From the NCBI RefSeq assembly GCF_009870825.1, contig NZ_WTWY01000003.1:186001-250000 (forward strand): 64,000 nt of DNA, given 5' to 3'. Source of the stretch: Paenibacillus sp. USDA918EY (GTDB taxonomy: Bacteria > Bacillota > Bacilli > Paenibacillales > Paenibacillaceae). Made by a program: the position numbers and the translations under genes. The notes beneath the pieces are model-generated. The model was given only the letters and a program-made list of their open reading frames with translations. It was not told where the DNA came from and made no database searches. This document shows positions 53,326-60,750 of the stretch, one piece after another (positions within the stretch are counted from its first letter, which is position 1; every line of letters starts with the position of its first letter).

Positions 53326-54525
53326 TCATATCGACATCAATTCGGCGATCACCAGGCCCGTTTCCAGCGCAACATTGTCGAAGTCCTCGAGCGGAAGCGG
53401 ATTTTTGCCGAGGCCGATTTCCACGGTAAATCCCGGGCGCCGGAATTCCTGGATGAACCAGTCCTTGTAACCGGCGTCGCTGCCTTCAAGTTTGACGGGG
53501 CGGTACCCGCTTGCCTGGCCGAGCCTTCGCGACCACTCCCGGCTTTCCTTCGGTTCGTAATTGCGATAATTCCAATAAATTTCCTGTCCCTGGCTGTGCA
53601 GCGATACGGCCGCGTCCGGCGACGTTTTGACGGTAAATGCCGCCAGCGCCTCCGCTTCCGGCTCGCTGAGCGGCGACGTTCCCGCGTAGTCCCTTGGCCC
53701 CGGCGATCTTTTCCCGCGCCGCTGGACCTCTTCTTCCCAATGGGCAGGGAACTGGTCGCCCAAGTCCACCCCGTTGATGTTGGCTTTCCAATGACGATAA
53801 TCGCTTCGCCCCCCGTTCCAAGCCGTCAGCAGCTCGTAATACGGATTGCTCGGCTGAACGCCCTCCTGCACCAGCTCCACGCCATCCGGATTGACCATCG
53901 GGACGACCCACAACGTGCATTGCTCAAACCACTGGCGCGGGTCGTAACCGTTCCAGCGGCTGCACGACTTCAGAGCTAAAGCGTACTCTTCTATAAAGTG
54001 CATAATGCACGGGGTCGTTATCCATTCATTTGCATGGATGGAAGCGTTCACATGAATGGTTTTTGGCCCTTCCCCAATTTTTACGTAAGGGATCGGCTTG
54101 CCCAGCACGCTTTCGCCGATCGTTCCGGACGATATATGCGGGTACGATTGGGACAGCCTGCTGACATCGTGGCACAGATGCCTGTAGCCGTATTCCCCCT
54201 CAAGATGCACGATCCGGCCGATTTCGGCATGCGGCAGCACCAATACGCGTCCTTCCGGAAAAAAGTCCCGGGAGAGTCCCGGATTCATTTCAAGCAGCGC
54301 AGCTTCCCGGACATGAAAAGCCTCCGATACCCTTTCCGGACTGTCTCCAGGTTGTATGACATATCTTCTCCTTGGGGAAGACGGCAAAAAAATAATTTGG
54401 CCCGGCACCAAATAAGGCTGTTCCCCTACCCAAGGGTTCGCGTTGATGATATGGGTGCGGGATAACCCTCGGCTTGCGGCAATACGATCCAGGGTGTCTC
54501 CTTTGCATACGGTATACTGCTCCAT
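53326..54525 (-). CDS. LysM-M14 zinc carboxypeptidase (gamma-D-glutamyl-diamino acid endopeptidase type)
   Basis: Cell-wall or spore-wall peptidase, 399 aa. Two N-terminal LysM repeats (YTVCKGDTLDRIAASRGLS and YVIQPGDSPERVSEAFHV), then an M14 domain with zinc ligands in SIHANEW (His, Glu) and SLHSQG (His) and the general base in FTVEIGLGKNPLP. This layout is that of gamma-D-glutamyl-L-diamino acid endopeptidase I/YqgT. No signal peptide; such LysM proteins can be mother-cell proteins targeted to the spore. Monocistronic; start ATG 54525. Confidence 0.9.
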   Translation of the reverse strand: MEQYTVCKGDTLDRIAASRGLSRTHIINANPWVGEQPYLVPGQIIFLPSSPRRRYVIQPGDSPERVSEAFHVREAALLEMNPGLSRDFFPEGRVLVLPHAEIGRIVHLEGEYGYRHLCHDVSRLSQSYPHISSGTIGESVLGKPIPYVKIGEGPKTIHVNASIHANEWITTPCIMHFIEEYALALKSCSRWNGYDPRQWFEQCTLWVVPMVNPDGVELVQEGVQPSNPYYELLTAWNGGRSDYRHWKANINGVDLGDQFPAHWEEEVQRRGKRSPGPRDYAGTSPLSEPEAEALAAFTVKTSPDAAVSLHSQGQEIYWNYRNYEPKESREWSRRLGQASGYRPVKLEGSDAGYKDWFIQEFRRPGFTVEIGLGKNPLPLEDFDNVALETGLVIAELMSI

Positions 54526-54675
54526 GGCGACTTCCTTTCCTGCAGCCGGTAAACGGCCGCTTTTCTATGGTGTTTTTCTGATTTTATGACGGCGATGCCT
54601 TGGACCATGCTAAAAACACCCCTTCAAAAATACAGCCCGGCGTTCAGGCCGATTCAGTTCCTTTACAAATCCCCT

Positions 54676-54717
54676 GAAAAAAAGAAAAGGGGCCCGGCGT
54701 CCCGGAACCCCTTCCCT
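54676..54717 (-). terminator. racE terminator
   Basis: AAGGGG-CCGG pairs with CCGG-CCCCTT and is followed on the minus strand by TTTTCTTTTTTT. Confidence 0.88.
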
Positions 54718-54719
54718 TC

Positions 54720-55535
54720 TTATACCTCGACGAATTTGGAAACCTGCCATACGACGGGCGTTCGCCGGATTTGCTCACCCAGCCAAGTTTTGGCGATTTT
54801 CTGGAACATCTCCGGGTCCCCGCTGCAAAAAAATTGATGCACGGGGCTTTCATCGCCGCTGGCAAGCTGCCCTTTGTCGTACAGGATCGTGCTGAGCTCC
54901 CGGGCCGTCTCGTCCGCCGAGCTGATCAGCTTCACCTGCTCTCCCATAACCTCTTGGATCGTATCTTTCAAAAACGGATAATGCGTGCAGCCCAAAATCA
55001 GGCAGTCGATCGAAGAACTCCGCATGTTTCGAAGCGACGCTTCGACGACGGAGGTTGTTTCTTTCGACCGGAACTGTCCTTGTTCCACAAGCGGAACGAG
55101 CGCGGGACAAGCTTCGCTTACCACATGCACGTATGGAGAAAGCTGCTTCAAGGCTGTCGTGTATGCGCCGCTGCCGATCGTACCGATGGTGCCGATGACG
55201 CCGATAAGCCCGGTTTTCGTGGCGCTGATGGCGGCCCTGGCCCCCGGGTGAATCACTCCGATCACCGGGATGGACACCTTTTCCGAAATATAGTCCAGCG
55301 CTGCTGCCGTTGCCGTATTGCAGGCGATGACGATGGCTTTGGGATTGAACTGGCATAGGAAATCCACGATTTGTTCCGTAAATTTCCTTACTTCTTCGGA
55401 CGAACGGGGTCCGTATGGCGTGCGGGCAGTGTCTCCGAAATAAATGATTTTTTCCCGTGGGAGCTGTCTCATGATTTCCTTGACGACCGTTAGCCCCCCT
55501 ACGCCCGAGTCTAATATTGCGATTGCTTGCTGCAC
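54720..55535 (-). CDS. racE: Glutamate racemase
   Basis: Makes D-glutamate for peptidoglycan (and possibly for polyglutamate). The two catalytic cysteines are in IVIACNTATAAAL and LILGCTHYPFL; the N-terminal ILDSGVGGLTVVKEI and GDTARTPYGPRS are family motifs. The segment GVIGTIGTIGSGAY varies from the usual GTEGTI. GTG at 55535 (AAGGAAG 10 nt upstream) is preferred over GTG 55541. Length 271 aa. Stands just before the YtxH gene region with no operon partner obvious. Confidence 0.94.
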   Translation of the reverse strand: MQQAIAILDSGVGGLTVVKEIMRQLPREKIIYFGDTARTPYGPRSSEEVRKFTEQIVDFLCQFNPKAIVIACNTATAAALDYISEKVSIPVIGVIHPGARAAISATKTGLIGVIGTIGTIGSGAYTTALKQLSPYVHVVSEACPALVPLVEQGQFRSKETTSVVEASLRNMRSSSIDCLILGCTHYPFLKDTIQEVMGEQVKLISSADETARELSTILYDKGQLASGDESPVHQFFCSGDPEMFQKIAKTWLGEQIRRTPVVWQVSKFVEV

Positions 55536-55732
55536 GAACACACCGCTTCCTTCTTGTCGATTTATACTCTTTCAATGGCTAACATATGAATGCTGAACGC
55601 TAAACGTACCTTAGTCTTTTACGCCAATTATTGCAGGGTCCGGCGGCTGATTCGCGACACGATAAGACGCAGCAAAAGCAGGCCCGCTTCTCCCCCGTTA
55701 GGGACACGGACCCGCCCGCAACACGCGTTTCT

Positions 55733-56092
55733 TTACAGATCTCCGGCATCCTCTTCCAAGTTTTTGCCCGAGACGCTGTCCTGCTTGCCGTAATCTTGAA
55801 CCGACGAGATTTGGGCCATTTCAGGCTCTTCTTCCACCTCCGGGTTGCGCCAGCCGCGGATATCCGAAATGACGTTGCCGGCCGTATCCTTCACTTTGCC
55901 GAGCAGATTGGCGCCCTGCTCGCTAACCTTTTCCGCAAATTCCTGCGTTTTGCTGCCGATCGTTCTGGCGCCTTCAGCGATATCTTGACGAAGCTCCTTG
56001 CCTGATTTCGGCGCGAGCAGAAGTGCGGTAACCGAACCTACCACGCTGCCGATCAATGCGCCCCACAACAAGCTTTTGTTTTTTTCCTTCAT
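55733..56092 (-). CDS. ytxH: YtxH-domain (general-stress type) protein
   Basis: Small membrane-tethered protein, 119 aa. An N-terminal glycine-zipper-like helix (LLWGALIGSVVGSVTALLLAP) then SGKELRQDI, the YtxH hallmark, and a helical, apolipoprotein-like segment with charged tail (EEEPEMAQISSV). AAAGGAGAG is 9 nt before the ATG. It lies 22 bp after the DUF948 gene, as in the ytxGHJ stress operon of Bacillus. Confidence 0.85.
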   Translation of the reverse strand: MKEKNKSLLWGALIGSVVGSVTALLLAPKSGKELRQDIAEGARTIGSKTQEFAEKVSEQGANLLGKVKDTAGNVISDIRGWRNPEVEEEPEMAQISSVQDYGKQDSVSGKNLEEDAGDL

Positions 56093-56114
56093 CGTTCTGA
56101 TCTCTCCTTTGCGC

Positions 56115-56564
56115 TCAGGCATGATCATCCGCAAGGGGTTCGGACTGCCGTTTGACGGATTGCCAGACGGATAGACCCACATCCAGCCACCGGAATGCCT
56201 CCGCCAGGCGGAGCTCATTTTCCCGATGCGCCTTTTCCAGGCGTTCCATCGCCGTGTCGGTAACGAGCTGCGCAATGGCATCGGCCCGCTGCACCGTATT
56301 CGTCAAGCTTTCGCCCGCCATTTTCAGCGATTCGCAGAACGGCCTTACTTCCTCCACCCTGGACTGCAGCTGCGTTAACGTCGCCGATGTCTGCGCCAAC
56401 AGCTCCTTGGATTCGGCGGCAAGCTGTGAAATTTCCTGCTCCGCTTTTCCAAGGACGTCCTCGGTTCGAAGCAGCACTCTGCGGATGGCATGCAAAAGGA
56501 TCAGCGCGACGACGGCGAATAACGCGAACCCAAAGGCAAAAAACACGGCGCCCCATTCCGACAT
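56115..56564 (-). CDS. ytxG: DUF948 (YtxG-type) membrane protein
   Basis: Single N-terminal membrane helix (VFFAFGFALFAVVALILLHAI) followed by a long coiled-coil cytosolic domain (residues 35-135), the DUF948 pattern seen in YtxG. 149 aa. GAAGGGAGTG precedes the ATG. A TATAAT element lies about 50 nt upstream (minus strand, 56619-56614) with a weak -35; a sigma-B element is not evident. Operon with ytxH; ytxJ is absent. Confidence 0.83.
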   Translation of the reverse strand: MSEWGAVFFAFGFALFAVVALILLHAIRRVLLRTEDVLGKAEQEISQLAAESKELLAQTSATLTQLQSRVEEVRPFCESLKMAGESLTNTVQRADAIAQLVTDTAMERLEKAHRENELRLAEAFRWLDVGLSVWQSVKRQSEPLADDHA

Positions 56565-56689
56565 GGTGTGTCACTCCCTTCACCCTTACGGGCTAATGCC
56601 CATTTGTTAGGATATTATAAGCGCGGGGAGATTGTCCTGACACAAAAGACAAGGCGGGTTTTTGAAAAAAAATCGGCCCATGAAAAACA

Positions 56690-56733
56690 ACAAGCCCGAT
56701 CCGGTCTTCTGGATGGGCTTACCAGTCAATGCA
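56690..56733 (-). terminator. Terminator of the YutE-like gene
   Basis: AAGCCC-ATCC pairs with GGAT-CGGGCTT on the minus strand, then GTTGTTTTTC. Confidence 0.7.
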
Positions 56734-56751
56734 GTCTTTTCAGATAACGAA

Positions 56752-57177
56752 TCAATGGCCTAGCTCCCGGCGGACGTATTCCCGCACCTGAACGGCAAAT
56801 CCGTTCAAGATGTCCGGCAGCACCGGCGTCAGCGGATGAAGCTCGTCCCGTTTCCAGGAGTAATACTCCTGTACCAAAGGCTTGCGGAGACCGACCAATT
56901 CGCGGAGCGCTCCGTAAATTTCGTCGTCAAAAACCTTTTCTTCATGGTTGATTTCCATAATATCTTCATAGCTGCTGGCATCCCGCATAATAAAGCCGTC
57001 GATCAGATAACTTCCGACATCGGTCACGACCTCGATCGCCAAATGCAGCGCACGTTCCTGAACCATGCCGAGCATCACGCCGCCATCCCAGGATTCGGCC
57101 GCTTTGTTCAGCGCTTCGGCAATTTCCGGAATCGCGTCCAGACGAAGCTGGATCTGCTCCTCATTTACATAATACAC
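56752..57177 (-). CDS. DUF86 (HepT-like, YutE) protein
   Basis: Helical-bundle protein, 141 aa, of the DUF86 family that includes HepT toxins and B. subtilis YutE. Conserved blocks HLAIEVVTDVGSYLIDGFIMRDASSYEDIMEI and GLRKPLVQEYYSW; the HepT RNase motif R-x4-6-H-x-Y appears as RKPLVQEYY, with Gln for His, so RNase activity is doubtful. No MNT nucleotidyltransferase antitoxin is adjacent. GTG at 57177 has GGAGG 8 nt upstream and is preferred. Confidence 0.83.
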   Translation of the reverse strand: MYYVNEEQIQLRLDAIPEIAEALNKAAESWDGGVMLGMVQERALHLAIEVVTDVGSYLIDGFIMRDASSYEDIMEINHEEKVFDDEIYGALRELVGLRKPLVQEYYSWKRDELHPLTPVLPDILNGFAVQVREYVRRELGH

Positions 57178-57202
57178 GGTTTGTACCTCCAAGCTGCGAA
57201 TG

Positions 57203-57313
57203 TTATTTGCCTTTTTTGCCGCGGCGCTTCAGCCAGAAAAACATGACGAAAATCGCTGCGACAAACACGAATAGCAGAAACAATGTTTCCATCGGATATT
57301 CCAAATCGCTCAT
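57203..57313 (-). CDS. Small membrane protein, 36 aa
   Basis: Sequence begins MSDLEYPMETLFLLF, with one hydrophobic helix (about residues 10-27) and a polybasic tail LKRRGKKGK. AGGAAG precedes the ATG by 8 nt. It lies between the Dabb and YutE-like genes on the same strand with 25- and 19-bp gaps, which fits an operon. Function unknown. Confidence 0.65.
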   Translation of the reverse strand: MSDLEYPMETLFLLFVFVAAIFVMFFWLKRRGKKGK

Positions 57314-57332
57314 AATTCGTACTTCCTATCTG

Positions 57333-57620
57333 CTAGATTTCGTAATCGACGCAAAGGGACAATTCTTTCGTTTCGTTCAAATGACGAAGGACTTCCTGAT
57401 GGACGGGATGCACCTGATAAGCCTGCAAATCGTCCAAGGAAGAAAATTCGGTCACAAGGGCGATATCAAACGAACGTTCCGAATGAACGATGTCCACGCC
57501 GACCTCGATCGCGCGCAGCTGCGGGATTTTCCCTTCCATGTCGCGCAGGATGGCTGCCGTCTTGTCAACGCTTTCCGAAGATCTATCTTGCAATTTAATG
57601 AAAACGATATGTTTGATCAT
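57333..57620 (-). CDS. Dabb (stress-responsive alpha/beta barrel) protein
   Basis: Ferredoxin-like dimeric alpha/beta barrel of 95 aa, the Dabb family. Signature elements MIKHIVFIKLQDRS, GVDIVHSERSFDIALVTEFSSLDDLQAYQVHPVHQEVLRHL. Family members act as stress proteins or small enzymes; no substrate is known here. The ATG at 57620 follows GAGGAGAATAGAG. Likely first gene of the run with the 36-aa protein and YutE-like gene. Confidence 0.88.
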   Translation of the reverse strand: MIKHIVFIKLQDRSSESVDKTAAILRDMEGKIPQLRAIEVGVDIVHSERSFDIALVTEFSSLDDLQAYQVHPVHQEVLRHLNETKELSLCVDYEI

Positions 57621-57706
57621 CTCTATTCTCCTCGCAAGGGTCGTAAGGTTACAAAGAAAATATACCATATCCTCCCGCTTTGGAAAAGAGAAGCCTCTTT
57701 CAAAGG

Positions 57707-58126
57707 TTACCGTTTCGGCGTGTCGTTTTCGTTATCTTTATCTCTAAGCACCGCAATCATTCTCCGCAGTTTGCCCGGCATAGGCAGTCCGAGCCGTCCA
57801 TAGTTTTCCGTGATCGAAATAAGCTCATTCGACAAATAGAAATAGATGGCTCCCGTTTTGATGACATCGGATCCGCCGCTGAGAAGCATGTCCATCTGAT
57901 GGGCCATAATAATGACCACCAGCATGAGTGCCTTCCGGGCCAGGCCCCAAAACCCGACATCGCTTTTCAGGCCGGTTCCTTCCTTGAGCGAGGCGAGTAT
58001 TCCCGTGACGTAGTCGACGGCGATGGTAAACAAAAAAAACCACAGCAGCGTGTCCCAACTCCCGAATGCGTAGGCGATCAAGCTGCCGGCGAGCGCGCTG
58101 ATGCTGTTGACGGCAAATGTATTCAT
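57707..58126 (-). CDS. Holin-family membrane protein (TcdE/phage holin 4 type)
   Basis: Membrane protein of 139 aa with three hydrophobic segments, of the bacteriophage holin/TcdE family: WFFLFTIAVDYVTGILAS, followed by GFWGLARKALMLVVIIMAHQMD and YFYLSNELISITENYGRLGLPMP, all typical. Similar chromosomal holins (B. subtilis YtkC type) act in autolysis. No endolysin or other phage gene is near. GAAGGGAGG precedes the ATG. Confidence 0.88.
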   Translation of the reverse strand: MNTFAVNSISALAGSLIAYAFGSWDTLLWFFLFTIAVDYVTGILASLKEGTGLKSDVGFWGLARKALMLVVIIMAHQMDMLLSGGSDVIKTGAIYFYLSNELISITENYGRLGLPMPGKLRRMIAVLRDKDNENDTPKR

Positions 58127-58275
58127 AAACTGCGCCTCCCTTCTATCCTCTTCTATATCCTATGAAGGGAGGGCGCAGCCTGCGAAGACGAATTGCCCGT
58201 CGGCGTGCCCATTTGATAGATTTGGAGTCGTCGTGCGGATCTGCTGTGGTTGATCACAAATGATCTATTCGATTG

Positions 58276-59418
58276 TTAACGTTCGTCGTTCCAGAAATTG
58301 AGCGGCTTCATGTCGCTGGTCAGCGGCTTGAACGTATAGCCTTCGGCCTGAATGGCCTTGATCAGCTGCGGCAAAATCGTCACCGTCGCATGCTGGTCAT
58401 GGAACAGGACAACCGGGGTGATCCCTTTGCCCTTCATGTTTTTCACGTCCCGGATGACGTTGTCGTAAATCTTTTGCGGGTTGCTCTGGTATCTCCAGTC
58501 ATTCGAATCGATGTTCCAATCCCACAAATGATAGCCGCTTGCGGCCGTCTGGTCGCGGTATGCCTTCGTAAAATAAGGCTTGCTTCCGTAAGGAACCCGG
58601 ATCAGCTTCGTGTATACGTTGGCCGCCTCATGCAGCTTGGCATTGTCCATGTTCATTTCGTTCAGCGCCGAATACGGCGAAGCGTAGAACTTGTTTTTCT
58701 GATGCGTCATGCCGTGCAATCCGACCCCATGGCCTTCCTTGACGATGCGTGCCACGGATTGCGGATGATTGGCGATTTGGTTGCCGAGCATGAAGAACGT
58801 CGCTTTTACCTTGTACTGGCTCAATACATTGAGCAGCTGCGGCGTATACGGGGATGGACCGTCGTCAAAGGTAATGTAAATCGTTCTGGCATTTGCCGCA
58901 GGTTTCGAACCCGGCGTCTGCGCCTGGGTTTTATGCTGCTGGATATAACCGTTATATTTGTCCGCCAGCTGCGCATCCGTCAAGGCCGCTCCGCCGTTGA
59001 ACGCGCGGTACAGGTTTTGCTTCGGCAAATACGACAGCGAAAACCCGAATTTTTCGCTCAGGATCCGAAACGAGATCATCGTTCTTCCGTTTTTGACGAA
59101 CGTGTTTTTGCCGTCCGCCGGAAGGGTCGCCGAAGCGCCGCCGCGATGGGTCAGCGTTATTTTCCCTTGCGCGTACTGCACCGACAGATTCATGGCTGAC
59201 GCGGTTTGAACCACAGGAACGTATAAAGTGCCACTATGTATGACCGGGGACATCGGATATGTAACCAGCGTGTCGTTGACCGCAACGAATACGGAAGATG
59301 CCGCGCTTCCCGCCGAACTTCCCGCAGCGATCGCGTTTCCTTTGCCGGCGGAAAACACACAGCCGAAGATCAGGATCAGGGACAACATCCATTTGGAGCA
59401 TTGCAAAACCTTTTTCAC
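58276..59418 (-). CDS. Secreted polysaccharide deacetylase with N-terminal stalk domain
   Basis: Signal peptide (about residues 1-32), then a copper-amine-oxidase-N-like beta domain (YPMSPVIHSGTLYVPVVQTASAMNLSVQYAQGKITL), a linker and a C-terminal NodB deacetylase domain. Catalytic signatures: TFDDGPS with the metal Asp, GLHGMTHQ with two His, and RVPYGSKPYF. Target may be peptidoglycan or chitin-like chains; PgdA-like function is inferred. 380 aa. No terminator is obvious. Confidence 0.9.
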   Translation of the reverse strand: MKKVLQCSKWMLSLILIFGCVFSAGKGNAIAAGSSAGSAASSVFVAVNDTLVTYPMSPVIHSGTLYVPVVQTASAMNLSVQYAQGKITLTHRGGASATLPADGKNTFVKNGRTMISFRILSEKFGFSLSYLPKQNLYRAFNGGAALTDAQLADKYNGYIQQHKTQAQTPGSKPAANARTIYITFDDGPSPYTPQLLNVLSQYKVKATFFMLGNQIANHPQSVARIVKEGHGVGLHGMTHQKNKFYASPYSALNEMNMDNAKLHEAANVYTKLIRVPYGSKPYFTKAYRDQTAASGYHLWDWNIDSNDWRYQSNPQKIYDNVIRDVKNMKGKGITPVVLFHDQHATVTILPQLIKAIQAEGYTFKPLTSDMKPLNFWNDER

Positions 59419-59634
59419 TTCTCTCTACCAACCTTTTTACGCGTATTTTGCATAGATTTGTCGTCTCAAGGAATCTATTAAACGAATTTCCCCGCATCTA
59501 AACTTCGAATCTAGCAATCTAGTTCTTCTGCATTGTACCTGACTATGCCGGACGTTTCAATTTCATTTCAGTAACCATTTCTGTCATCTTTTCGGAAATA
59601 TAAGGAATTGGAGGAGATTTGTGCAATTGAATTT

Positions 59635-59715
59635 ATGACTACTTTCCCGCAAACTATGAAAAAAGCATATCGAACTAGGAAGAAAGCCATAAAAATGGGC
59701 GATAGTTACTATTGA
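59635..59715 (+). CDS. Possible 26-aa basic peptide
   Basis: ATG at 59635 opens a 26-residue, Lys/Arg-rich frame (MTTFPQTMKKAYRTRKKAIK...). Just upstream, GGAGGAG drives a five-codon frame starting GTG at 59621 whose stop TGA overlaps the ATG. This could be a coupled pair or chance. Between 59419 and 59765 nothing else is supported. Confidence 0.25.
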   Translation: MTTFPQTMKKAYRTRKKAIKMGDSYY

Positions 59716-59765
59716 AAAGAAGCGTTTAAAAATGTAGAATTTGAAGAAAAATATTCGGAGGAAAT

Positions 59766-60353
59766 ATGCCTACACAACAAGAACAGCATTCAATTCAGGC
59801 GTGGTCTCTGATCAACCGCAAATATTTGGGAAAAGGCATCCGCGTCAAACGCTTTCGCAAGCCTTCCCGCTGCCAAGTCCGCAACCGGGTGTTGCTTGCG
59901 GTTTTGATGGCAAACGATATCAAGCTGTCCCAGCTTGCCGAGGAGCTTGGCGTATCTTCGCGAAGCGTCAGCGCTTGGGTGTACGAGGGCCGGATCCCCG
60001 GCAAAAAAAACCTGGACAAAGTGTGCGAGTTTCTCGGGTATCCGCATCATATTTTGTTTAACCGCACCGTGACGTCAAACAGCCCGATTATTTGCCAGCC
60101 TTCTTCGTCCAGATTTATGCGGAGAACGCTAACCCGTTCGCCTGTGGACAACAAAATTTTGACCGGACTGTGCATGGTTCACGACCTCTCCGTCAGCGAC
60201 GTAAGCGAATGGATGCACATTCATCCGGGCACGTTCCGCAAATGGCTTCATCAGGGAACGCTGCCGTCCCCGAGTTTTCAGGATCGGGCCGAGCTGTTTT
60301 TCCGCATCCCGAAATCCATCCTGTTTGCGGATTGTGTTCTAAACGAATCTTAA
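59766..60353 (+). CDS. DNA-binding protein of two similar HTH units
   Basis: A 195-aa protein made of two related XRE-like helix-turn-helix segments: residues about 40-95 (VRNRVLLAVLMANDIKLSQL, then GVSSRSVSAWVYEGRIPG) and about 128-185 (VDNKILTGLCMVHDLSVSDV, then IHPGTFRKWLHQGTLPS). Each ends with a Phe-rich helix (LGYPHHILFN; RIPKSILF). A basic N-terminus precedes unit 1. GGAGG is 4-5 nt before the ATG. The gene lies upstream of an MFS-UspA operon with a palindromic operator, which it may control. Confidence 0.72.
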   Translation: MPTQQEQHSIQAWSLINRKYLGKGIRVKRFRKPSRCQVRNRVLLAVLMANDIKLSQLAEELGVSSRSVSAWVYEGRIPGKKNLDKVCEFLGYPHHILFNRTVTSNSPIICQPSSSRFMRRTLTRSPVDNKILTGLCMVHDLSVSDVSEWMHIHPGTFRKWLHQGTLPSPSFQDRAELFFRIPKSILFADCVLNES

Positions 60354-60398
60354 ACCAAAAACGAATATGGCCGCTTTATCCAGCCAAGCGCTTGGCAG

Positions 60399-60448
60399 AC
60401 AGCTCTATGATCCGGCATTGATTCCGGCTTATAGAGCTGTTTTATTTT
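60399..60448 (+). terminator. Terminator of the two-HTH gene
   Basis: ACAGCTCTAT-CCGG pairs with CCGG-ATAGAGCTGT, followed by TTTTATTTT. Confidence 0.92.
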
Positions 60449-60532
60449 GGGCAAAATAGGTTGAGTTTTAGAGGAGAACGCACGCTTGGTTCTTTGGGTT
60501 TGATAACGCAAAAATGAAATTGCGCACAAAAG

Positions 60533-60551
60533 TTAACGTTGACGTTAACGT
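60533..60551. promoter_or_regulatory. Palindromic operator overlapping the MFS promoter
   Basis: TTAACGTTGACGTTAA (60533-60548) is an inverted repeat of TTAACGT with a TG centre; ACGTTAACGT (60542-60551) is a second overlapping palindrome. Together they cover the -35 element. Confidence 0.6.
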
Positions 60552-60567
60552 TAGATAGGATTAAAAT
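60539..60567 (+). promoter_or_regulatory. Promoter of the MFS-uspA operon
   Basis: TTGACG (60539-60544) and TAAAAT (60562-60567), spacer 17 nt; predicted start near 60574. Confidence 0.6.
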
Positions 60568-60621
60568 GATGGATGTCAAAAAGCAAATGATGCAAGGGAG
60601 GAAAGGCATCCGCCCCCAAGC

Positions 60622-60660
60622 AGCGGAACTAGGAGCCAAAGGGTCCTTTTTTTCTTCCGC
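60622..60660 (+). terminator. Attenuator-like hairpin in the MFS leader
   Basis: AGGA-CC-AAA-GG-TCCT with one-base mismatches, followed by TTTTTTT, lies about 50-75 nt after the predicted start and 100 nt before the MFS gene; GCGGAA/TTCCGC encloses it. Confidence 0.5.
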
Positions 60661-60750
60661 GAAGCCTTCAATAGCCGCCGTTTTCTTGCGGTAAGTACTC
60701 ATAAAGCAAATCGATAAGTACACCACTAAAAAGAGAGGTAATGAATTTCC

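Noticed and set aside
56752..57313. A HepT/MNT toxin-antitoxin pair
   Set aside because: The DUF86 protein lacks the catalytic His of the R-x-H-x-Y motif and no nucleotidyltransferase antitoxin is adjacent; it matches housekeeping YutE better.
57707..59418. A prophage or phage-tail remnant around the holin gene
   Set aside because: No terminase, capsid, tail, integrase or endolysin gene is near; flanking genes are ordinary chromosomal genes.
60566..60694. A 42-codon leader peptide before the MFS gene
   Set aside because: Its ATG lies upstream of the predicted transcription start (about 60574), so it would not be in the main transcript; it could be real only if an earlier promoter is used.
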